This document shows positions 1-5,347 of a DNA stretch of 5,742 bases, in pieces. Position 1 is the first letter of the stretch. Every line of letters starts with the position of its first letter. The DNA is from Oxalobacteraceae bacterium (GTDB lineage: Bacteria; Pseudomonadota; Gammaproteobacteria; Burkholderiales; Burkholderiaceae_D), in NCBI GenBank assembly GCA_947487325.1, contig CANKWG010000147.1, forward strand, positions 1 through 5,742, written 5' to 3'. Position numbers and translations under genes: made by a program. The notes beneath the pieces are model-generated. The model did not search any database. It had not been told where the DNA came from and worked only from the letters and a program-made list of their open reading frames with translations.

Positions 1-491
1 GTATACACCTTGGGCGTAGCAACCAGCCCGTTGATCATCAAACGATGCGACGCAGGATCGATATCGTGCCAGCCTGCATGATGTCGCTCAAAATGCAGAC
101 CACTCGGCGTGATGATGCCAAACAGCCCCTGTAGCGGCGTAAAAGCGATACTGCTCTCGCGACGACGCGTCAGGCCAGGTGATTCACGGCGCTGCAGATA
201 AGCTTCATGTTTCGATGGCAGACCGTAAGGCAGATGCGCAACGGGATTGCCGAGCGTTTTGCTGTGCTGTGGCAGCTGAATGATGACCTCTTCACCAGCC
301 TCACCTGGATGATCGGCTGCCGCCAGCGCGCCCCCAGAGACCAGCGCTGCACTCGCGGTCGCGAAGCTCTGACGTAGAAACTGACGGCGGGAGTTGTCGA
401 GCCCCTGCTTGCTGATTTGATCAATCAAATCAGCGCTGAGGAAATTTTCCGGTGCGGGCTGCAGCCGACCCGGTCTACCTTTGGGTCCCAT
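1..491 (-). CDS. soxC: Sulfane dehydrogenase subunit SoxC, N-terminal part (runs off the left edge)
   Basis: Reading leftward from the ATG at 491-489 gives 163 residues with no stop before the window edge. SoxC is the molybdenum-cofactor subunit of periplasmic sulfane dehydrogenase (with the cytochrome SoxD), which oxidises the sulfane sulfur on SoxY during thiosulfate oxidation. The segment GNPVAHLPYGLPSK (residues 81-94), then RRESPGLTR, FTPLQGLFGIITPSGLHFER (118-137) and DIDPASHRLMING (143-155) are what I know as SoxC N-terminal sequence. A Tat motif SRRQFLR (34-40) with a short hydrophobic stretch and likely cleavage near ALAA/AD (58/59) fits export of a folded molybdoprotein. The Moco-binding and dimerisation domains lie outside the window. 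The start is not certain: the Shine-Dalgarno signal is weak and a TTG ten codons upstream is possible. The gene lies 14 bases after the preceding small gene, so they are probably co-transcribed. Confidence 0.93.
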   Translation of the reverse strand, partial: MGPKGRPGRLQPAPENFLSADLIDQISKQGLDNSRRQFLRQSFATASAALVSGGALAAADHPGEAGEEVIIQLPQHSKTLGNPVAHLPYGLPSKHEAYLQRRESPGLTRRRESSIAFTPLQGLFGIITPSGLHFERHHAGWHDIDPASHRLMINGLVATPKVY

Positions 492-505
492 CGATATGGC
501 GAGCG

Positions 506-898
506 TTAGTTTTTCGGACAAACCGTGCGCATCAGCGCCTCCTCAACGCTGCCCGCCGCTGGGGCAGACCATGAGCCGGGTTTGTATGCCGCCTTGAGCA
601 AAGTGCCGTCGGCCATATTCGCGAAATGCCAGAGGTGCATCAGATCGCGACGCATGCCGCGGCTGCAGTCGTACTCATCACGCGCCTTGATCGATAGGAA
701 AGGACGGCCTTCAAGGCTCTGTGGCTCGGCATAGTCCATGAGATGCCAGAGCTTAACGGAGTTGGGGCTCGGCTTCTCGAGAGTGTCGTTTTCCACATAG
801 AGCACAAAGGCTTTGGAGGGATAATCGATCCGAGTCCATTCGGCATGCGCGCTCGCAGTGAGGGTAGCCAATAGCAGGACCAACAGCATTTTTTTCAT
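506..898 (-). CDS. Small exported protein resembling the surface-adhesin protein E family
   Basis: The product has 130 residues. A clear Sec signal peptide (MKKMLLVLLLATLTASAHA) has likely cleavage after residue 19. The mature part carries a pattern I associate with the Adhesin_E-like family of small secreted proteins. It reads YVENDTL, then VKLWHLMDY (48-56) followed by EPQ, SIKARDEYDC (69-78), RRDLMHLWHFANMADG (83-98), PGSW, and a C-terminal Cys (127). Cys78 and Cys127 are the only cysteines in the mature protein and could form one disulfide. The ATG at 898 has a GGAGA ribosome site about 9 bases upstream. The gene heads the unit that continues into soxC after 14 bases. Its role in sulfur oxidation is unknown; the family name does not prove adhesion. 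The family call rests on motif memory, not a search. Confidence 0.8.
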   Translation of the reverse strand: MKKMLLVLLLATLTASAHAEWTRIDYPSKAFVLYVENDTLEKPSPNSVKLWHLMDYAEPQSLEGRPFLSIKARDEYDCSRGMRRDLMHLWHFANMADGTLLKAAYKPGSWSAPAAGSVEEALMRTVCPKN

Positions 899-1098
899 CT
901 GAGATGTCTCCGGATAACCTGTACAAGTGCTCGGGGGAAGTCATCCACCAAATTAGCGCATGACACCCACAAGATTTCAGCGCTCGAGTATAGCAGCGCA
1001 AATTTTTGCGGGTACAATCAATCGGGACTAGCGAGCGCAACATCGCCTCAACATAATTTAAACCAAGCGCGCAGCACGCGGACAGCAGGAGACAGCAG
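899..1098. promoter_or_regulatory. Divergent control region between the soxC unit and the fcc operon
   Basis: These 200 bases separate two start codons that point away from each other. For the minus strand there is a good -10, TATACT (plus 987-992), with a weak -35, TTGTAC (plus 1012-1017), at a long 19-base spacing. For the plus strand a -10-like TACAAT lies at 1013-1018, but I see no convincing -35. A perfect palindrome (997-1010) sits between the two minus-strand boxes and just upstream of the plus-strand -10. Ribosome sites are GGAG before the leftward gene and AGGAGA (1087-1092) before fccA. The octamer GACAGCAG occurs twice (1081-1088, 1091-1098) around the latter. Promoter placement is inferred by eye. 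Confidence 0.4.
997..1010. promoter_or_regulatory. Perfect 6-2-6 palindrome, candidate operator
   Basis: The sequence is CGCAAA, TT, TTTGCG. Its position inside the predicted leftward promoter spacer and next to the rightward -10 is typical of a repressor site that controls both directions. No regulator gene is present in the window, so the cognate factor is unknown. In other sox clusters an ArsR-family SoxR repressor binds divergent intergenic regions; that link is only an analogy here. Confidence 0.35.
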
Positions 1099-1425
1099 AT
1101 GCCTATCAAGATTTTCCGGACCAGCCTGGTGTCCGGCCTCTACCTCATCATGACAAGTGGCGCTGCAAACGCCGCGGACGCCCAGATCCTCTACACACAA
1201 AGTCTCGCGGCCACCTGCGCCAACTGTCACGGCACGCAGGGCAAAAGCGTGAAGGACGCCAGCGTACCCGGACTGGCAGGTCGGCCCAGCGCCTACCTCA
1301 TCGAACAGATGCAGGCTTTCAAAGCCGGAACTCGTGAGGCGACGATCATGCATCAGATCGCCAAAGGGTATACCGACGAACAAGTCAAACAGATGGCGGA
1401 TTATTTCGCCAATCAGAAACCTTGA
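1099..1425 (+). CDS. fccA: Monohaem cytochrome c subunit of flavocytochrome c sulfide dehydrogenase (FccA/SoxE type)
   Basis: The product has 108 residues. A Sec signal peptide likely ends at AANA/AD (residues 24/25 or close), leaving a mature single-domain class I cytochrome of about 84 residues. The haem c site CANCHG spans 40-45, with Cys40 and Cys43 binding haem and His44 as proximal ligand. Met84 in the segment ATIMHQIAKGYT is the likely distal ligand, followed by the C-terminal helix (EQVKQMADYFANQ). It would accept electrons from the FAD of the next gene's product and pass them to other periplasmic cytochromes. The ATG at 1099 has AGGAGA 6 bases upstream. The fccB start follows 7 bases after its stop. 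Only one haem is encoded, unlike the two-haem cytochrome subunit known from Allochromatium. The sulfide-dehydrogenase assignment depends largely on the fccB neighbour. Confidence 0.9.
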   Translation: MPIKIFRTSLVSGLYLIMTSGAANAADAQILYTQSLAATCANCHGTQGKSVKDASVPGLAGRPSAYLIEQMQAFKAGTREATIMHQIAKGYTDEQVKQMADYFANQKP

Positions 1426-1432
1426 GGGGCGC

Positions 1433-2704
1433 ATGATGGACCGCAGATCATTCTTGCAGGCTGGCGCTGCGCTGGCACTGATTGGCAGCAGCGTCCCGGC
1501 GCGCGCGATGCGCGGTGCCAAGGTTGTCGTCATTGGCGGCGGTTATGGTGGCGCCACCGCTGCAAAATACATACGCATGCTGTCGGATCGGCAGATTGAT
1601 GTCACGCTGGTCGAACCCAATAAAGAATTCATTTCCTGCCCTTTGTCCAATCTCGTTATTGGCGGCAGTCGCAAAATCGCCGAGATCAGTCGGCCCTATA
1701 CGACGCTCACTAAAAACCACGGCATCACGATTGCGCAAGACTATGCAACAGCCATCGATACCACTGCACGCACAGTGTCACTTGCGAGTGGTAACACGCT
1801 GTCTTACGACAAGCTGGTGGTCTCCCCCGGTATTGACCTCAATATGAACAGCATTGATGGCCTTTCCGATGCCTATGCCTCGGGACAGATCGTGCAGGCT
1901 TGGAAAGCTGGTCCTGAGACACTGGCACTGCGCAAGCAATTGGAAGCAATGCCGGATGGTGGCGTGTACGCGATCACGATTCCCGAAGCGCCCTTCCGCT
2001 GCCCGCCGGGTCCGTATGAGCGCGCCTGTCAGGTGGCGTGGTACTTCAGCAAATTCAAACCGAAAAGCAAAGTGCTGGTGCTGGATGCGAATCAGGACGT
2101 GGTCTCGAAACCGGGTCTGTTCAAAAAAGTCTGGGCAGAGCAATACAAGGACATCATCGAATACCGCAATCAACACAAGGCGATTGCCGTGTCGCCCAAT
2201 GACGGTCTGATCAAGTTTGATGTGCAGGGCGATGTCAAAGCCGACGTCATCAATGCACTACCCGCCATGCGCGCCGGGGTAATAGCACAGCGAACTGGAT
2301 TGGCAAACATGGCCAACAACCGCTGGTGCGGGGTGAACTACCAGACCTTCGAATCGGCAGTTGCGAAAGATGTGTTCGTCATCGGTGATTCGATTCAGGT
2401 GGCTCCCCTGATGCCCAAGAGCGGTCATATGGCAAACAACCATGCCAAGGTGGCTGCGGCCGCGATTGTCGCGCAACTGGGTGGCATGGATCACAACCCG
2501 CAGCCGATGCTCACCAATACCTGCTACAGCTTCGTCGACGACAAGCATGTCGTTCATGTGGCTAGCGTGCATGAATATGTAACGACGGAGCGCACGTTTA
2601 AAGTCGTCGCTGGTTCCGGCGGCGTGAGCGCAGGTCCGACTGAACGCGAGGGCAGCTATGCAAATAACTGGGCACGCACCATCTGGTCCGACATGCTGGA
2701 GTAG
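1433..2704 (+). CDS. fccB: Flavocytochrome c sulfide dehydrogenase, flavoprotein chain (FccB/SoxF type)
   Basis: The product has 423 residues, the usual length for the family. It is a periplasmic FAD enzyme that oxidises sulfide to sulfur and reduces its cytochrome partner. The N-terminus has a Tat motif (DRRSFLQ, 3-9) and likely cleavage at ARA/M (25/26). The dinucleotide-binding loop VVVIGGGYGGATAAKYIR spans 31-48. Cys69 in ISCPLSNLVIGG sits where the Allochromatium enzyme carries the covalent 8-alpha-cysteinyl FAD link. Cys190 (FRCPPGPYERAC) and Cys364 (TNTCYSFVDD) match by position the redox disulfide of that enzyme. A second FAD motif, DVFVIGDS, spans 313-320. The C-terminal domain resembles the flavocytochrome c flavin-binding family. 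Two further cysteines (199, 299) are extra. Two adjacent ATGs (1433, 1436) both suit the upstream GAGGGG (1424-1429); an earlier in-frame start would overlap fccA and lose the signal peptide. Confidence 0.95.
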   Translation: MMDRRSFLQAGAALALIGSSVPARAMRGAKVVVIGGGYGGATAAKYIRMLSDRQIDVTLVEPNKEFISCPLSNLVIGGSRKIAEISRPYTTLTKNHGITIAQDYATAIDTTARTVSLASGNTLSYDKLVVSPGIDLNMNSIDGLSDAYASGQIVQAWKAGPETLALRKQLEAMPDGGVYAITIPEAPFRCPPGPYERACQVAWYFSKFKPKSKVLVLDANQDVVSKPGLFKKVWAEQYKDIIEYRNQHKAIAVSPNDGLIKFDVQGDVKADVINALPAMRAGVIAQRTGLANMANNRWCGVNYQTFESAVAKDVFVIGDSIQVAPLMPKSGHMANNHAKVAAAAIVAQLGGMDHNPQPMLTNTCYSFVDDKHVVHVASVHEYVTTERTFKVVAGSGGVSAGPTEREGSYANNWARTIWSDMLE

Positions 2705-2707
2705 TCG

Positions 2708-3022
2708 ATGAAAAAAATACTGGCGCTGACTCTTACCGTATTTCTTTGCCTAAGTGCAGTTGCGGGAAATCCGCAAATGGCGATCGAGAACGGCGGGAAA
2801 ATGGAATTCATTCACGCAGCCCGTACGGGCAAGCTAAGCGCAGATCAAAAAACTGCGCTTGAGTTGCGACTGAAAGCCGAATGCAGCCAGCCATCCAATC
2901 CCATCACACAGGGCATGATAGAAACACGCGGGCCGGGCAAGTGCATGGCGTTTGTACGCCATCAGTGTGCATGCGCGGATTGCGAGATGCCGACCTACTG
3001 CTTCCCCGAAAACGAACGCTGA
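2708..3022 (+). CDS. Unrecognised cysteine-rich exported protein coupled to fccB
   Basis: The product has 104 residues and I do not recognise its family. It begins with a standard Sec signal peptide (MKKILALTLTVFLCLSAVAG), leaving a mature part of about 84 residues. That part has a charged helical-looking middle (residues 31-58, around KLSADQKTALELRLKAEC). Six cysteines follow at 59, 79, 87, 89, 92 and 98, including a CACADC cluster. Such spacing suits disulfides or a metal or iron-sulfur site, but there is no CXXCH haem motif. The start is 3 bases after the fccB stop, and its GGAG ribosome site (2698-2701) lies inside the last fccB codons, so translation is probably coupled. Likely jobs, all inferred, include assembly or redox maintenance of the sulfide dehydrogenase, or handling of its sulfur product. 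Confidence 0.85.
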   Translation: MKKILALTLTVFLCLSAVAGNPQMAIENGGKMEFIHAARTGKLSADQKTALELRLKAECSQPSNPITQGMIETRGPGKCMAFVRHQCACADCEMPTYCFPENER

Positions 3023-3027
3023 ACGCG

Positions 3028-3085
3028 AAAAAATACCCGCTGCCACATCCGAAAAGAGGAGATCAAAACGGACGCAGCAGCGGGT
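3028..3085 (-). terminator. Intrinsic terminator of the TonB-dependent receptor gene
   Basis: On the minus strand a 9-bp perfect stem (ACCCGCTGC at plus 3035-3043 with GCAGCGGGT at 3077-3085) is followed by one A and then six T (plus 3028-3033). Inside, a 4x4 internal loop leads to a second short stem (TCCG 3048-3051 with CGGA 3069-3072), closing a 17-base loop. It begins 27 bases past the receptor stop codon. The stem also forms on the plus strand, where no T-run follows, so it would stop the fcc operon poorly. Confidence 0.75.
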
Positions 3086-3112
3086 GTGGCTCAGTAACAG
3101 CTGATCAAACGA

Positions 3113-5266
3113 TTAAAACGCGTACTTCATCCCCACTTGAACGGTGCGTGGCATGCCGACCTGAATACCGCGCGTGCGATCGACGATATAGGTTTTATCG
3201 GCGAGATTTTTCCCCGTAATGAAGAAGGTTGTTTTTCCCACGGTGTAGTTTGCAACTGTGTTCAGCACGGTAGCGCTAGAAATCAAACCCTCCTGCCCAC
3301 TGGCTGATGGCGTGAGCGTGTTATCAAAATCGGCAAACTGACGGCCAACGTACACATACTCGATTCGTGCATTCCAAAACTGGGGAGCACGGTAGCCCAG
3401 CGTGAGTGTTATCAACTGCTCTGGCGTATACGGCAAACGCTTGCCAACAGCACCCGTACCAGCGGTGCTGGAAAATGCAGATTTCTGCTCTGCCATAGGC
3501 AGCCAGGTGTAAGCAACGCGAGCGAATAGATTACCGTCGACCGCACTAGTCAGGCGATCTGCCTGTCCAGCCATTTCAAACCCCTGAAACAATGCTTTGC
3601 CTTCGGAGTAAGCAGTAGAGCCACCGGCGATACTGCCCACTTGAACCAAATTACTAAAATTATTGCGAAATACGGCGACATCAAAACTAATGTCTTTGAC
3701 GGGGGACGAACGCAGACCAAGCTCCGCATTCACACTACTTTCGGCGTTCAGATTTACCGAGCCGCCGGTTCCACTAATCGCATCCTCAACCCGCGGCGGA
3801 CTGAAACCTCTGTGCAATCCACCGTACAACTGGGAGGTAGCATCCAGTTGATAGGTGGCTCCAATACCTGGAACGAATTCTGTAAAGTTGCTGCTTCCGG
3901 AGGTACCATTCGTAAATACGTCACGCTGGTATCTAATGTGTTCAACTCGGATGATAGGTGTCACAGCGAGACGATCATTGAACTGCATCCGATTAGAGGC
4001 AAATGCCGACACAGCGTCAGCTCGACGATCTTGATTTTCGATGAGACTCATACCGCTCTTGGACACAAAATTTGCGTAAGAAGAGTACCGCTCCTGCCGA
4101 CGCTTTTGCGTTTCGGACTGGAACTTCGCTCCGATCTCCAAGTCATTCTGCAAGCCAAAAGCTGTGTGCTTATGAAACAAACGACTATCCATACCTAGCG
4201 TGGTGTAGGCACGAAGGCGACCATCTACCTGACAATTTGCTAGGGTACTCAAGGTAAAGTCGCTACCAGCCGCATTGACTCGACAATCCGTTGTCGAAGA
4301 AGCTTGCCGCCACCAGTCACGGTCGAAATACGCACCGTAAACGCTGGTGACCAATCTCTGATCTGCACTTATCCGCCACTCATGTGTGGCCGACATACCA
4401 CTGCGGTTGGCATCGAAATAATCATTTTTAAACGGATTCTGGCGCGCGTTGGCTTCGAACTCAGCCTGCGTCAGTCCAGAGTAAGTCAGCTGCGAATATT
4501 CCCTGAAATGCGTAGCCCGCAATACCAGCTTGTGGTCATCATTGAGTTGCCGCGCCCACTTGAAATTCACATCATCCAAACGACTACGCATGTTCTCGCG
4601 TGCGCCATCGGATTCCTTGTGATAAAAGTCCGCAATCGCACCGTTACCCGTCACCATCACATGGCCATTTAGATAGCCACGTGTTCCACCTGCAATACCG
4701 ACGGTGCCACCGATCTGCTGTTGCGGCTCGGGCGTGATGTAGTTGATAAGACCACCCGCCGTCTGCGGACCAAAACGTATCACCTGACTGCCTTTGCTGA
4801 CTTCAATCGATTCGTAACGATCGATGGGCGGGTGGTAGTAGCTCGCATTGTCGCCATAGGGTGCGAATGAGAGCGGTAACCCGTCCTCCAGCAGCAGCGT
4901 CTTGGTAGAGCGCGTGGGGTTCATGCCGCGCATGCCGATATTCGGCCTCAAACCGACACCCTCTTCCTCACGCACATGGATGCCGGGCACCTTGCGCAAT
5001 GCCTCGTTCACATTAAAAACACGGCTCTCCTCCAGGGTTGCCGCATCAACCACAGCTGCCGATCCGGGCAGCTTTAACACGTTCAGCGAATCACCAATGA
5101 CATCAACCCGTGGCAATTCCCGATCGGCTGTTGCCTCTGCAATCGCATGGGTGGATAGGGATAACAAAACGCAAACTGCTGCCGCGATGGGCGCCATGTC
5201 CAGACAAATGCGCTTACCTGCTCTTGAATGGGTTGGCGCTGCACCGGCAAAACACGGCTGAAACAT
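3113..5266 (-). CDS. FecA-like TonB-dependent outer-membrane receptor
   Basis: The product has 717 residues. The signal peptide has an unusually long n-region (about 24 residues) before the hydrophobic core, with likely cleavage near AIA/EA (43/44). Met24 is an alternative start, but the ATG at 5266 has GGGAG 9 bases upstream. A TonB-box-like PRVDVIG (52-58) is followed by a plug domain with the motifs EALRKVPGIHVR (88-99), LRPNIGMRGMNPTRS (106-120), LEDGLPLSFAPYG (126-138) and IEVSKGSQVIRFGPQTAGGLIN (154-175). These match ferric-citrate-type FecA receptors. The rest is a 22-strand type barrel ending in the expected terminal aromatic (VGMKYAF). The ~80-residue N-terminal signalling domain of E. 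coli FecA is absent, so sigma/anti-sigma signalling is unlikely. The only mature cysteines, 328 and 345, probably form a disulfide in an extracellular loop. The substrate is probably a ferric chelate, judging from the family and the Fur box, but is not proven. Confidence 0.9.
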   Translation of the reverse strand: MFQPCFAGAAPTHSRAGKRICLDMAPIAAAVCVLLSLSTHAIAEATADRELPRVDVIGDSLNVLKLPGSAAVVDAATLEESRVFNVNEALRKVPGIHVREEEGVGLRPNIGMRGMNPTRSTKTLLLEDGLPLSFAPYGDNASYYHPPIDRYESIEVSKGSQVIRFGPQTAGGLINYITPEPQQQIGGTVGIAGGTRGYLNGHVMVTGNGAIADFYHKESDGARENMRSRLDDVNFKWARQLNDDHKLVLRATHFREYSQLTYSGLTQAEFEANARQNPFKNDYFDANRSGMSATHEWRISADQRLVTSVYGAYFDRDWWRQASSTTDCRVNAAGSDFTLSTLANCQVDGRLRAYTTLGMDSRLFHKHTAFGLQNDLEIGAKFQSETQKRRQERYSSYANFVSKSGMSLIENQDRRADAVSAFASNRMQFNDRLAVTPIIRVEHIRYQRDVFTNGTSGSSNFTEFVPGIGATYQLDATSQLYGGLHRGFSPPRVEDAISGTGGSVNLNAESSVNAELGLRSSPVKDISFDVAVFRNNFSNLVQVGSIAGGSTAYSEGKALFQGFEMAGQADRLTSAVDGNLFARVAYTWLPMAEQKSAFSSTAGTGAVGKRLPYTPEQLITLTLGYRAPQFWNARIEYVYVGRQFADFDNTLTPSASGQEGLISSATVLNTVANYTVGKTTFFITGKNLADKTYIVDRTRGIQVGMPRTVQVGMKYAF

Positions 5267-5297
5267 GAAACAGAACTCCCGGGGTTAGTGAATAAAT

Positions 5298-5319
5298 ATT
5301 AATGATAATGATTCGCATT
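5298..5319. promoter_or_regulatory. Fur box upstream of the TonB-dependent receptor gene
   Basis: The stretch AATGATAATGATTCGCATT (5301-5319) resembles the classical Fur consensus GATAATGATAATCATTATC; aligned from 5298 it matches 14 of 19 positions by my count. It covers the predicted -10 and part of the spacer, so iron-loaded Fur would block transcription. This supports an iron-acquisition role for the receptor. Confidence 0.75.
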
Positions 5320-5331
5320 TAGGTTCAACAA
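5302..5331 (-). promoter_or_regulatory. Predicted promoter of the TonB-dependent receptor gene
   Basis: Read on the minus strand, a -35-like TTGTTG (plus 5326-5331) and a -10-like TATCAT (plus 5302-5307) are separated by 18 bases. The -10 ends 35 bases before the ATG. The boxes are imperfect, but their overlap with the Fur box makes the placement reasonable. Confidence 0.4.
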
Positions 5332-5347
5332 TATCAGACCTCTGATA
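5332..5347. repeat. Perfect 7-2-7 inverted repeat upstream of the receptor promoter
   Basis: TATCAGA (5332-5338), CC, TCTGATA (5341-5347). It abuts the predicted -35 on its upstream side, a common place for an activator or second regulator. It does not match the Fur consensus, nor the FNR or CRP consensus as I know them. Confidence 0.45.

Noticed and set aside
1334..1432. N-terminal extension of fccB from an ATG at 1334
   Set aside because: It would overlap the end of fccA and bury the Tat signal peptide; the ATGs at 1433/1436 have a suitable ribosome site.
1048..1533. A 161-codon open frame on the minus strand opposite fccA and the start of fccB
   Set aside because: It lies opposite two well-supported genes with clear motifs and shows no family pattern, so it is a shadow frame.
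3641..4198. A 185-codon plus-strand open frame inside the receptor gene
   Set aside because: It is antisense to the conserved barrel region, has a composition unlike a real protein, and lacks a convincing ribosome site.
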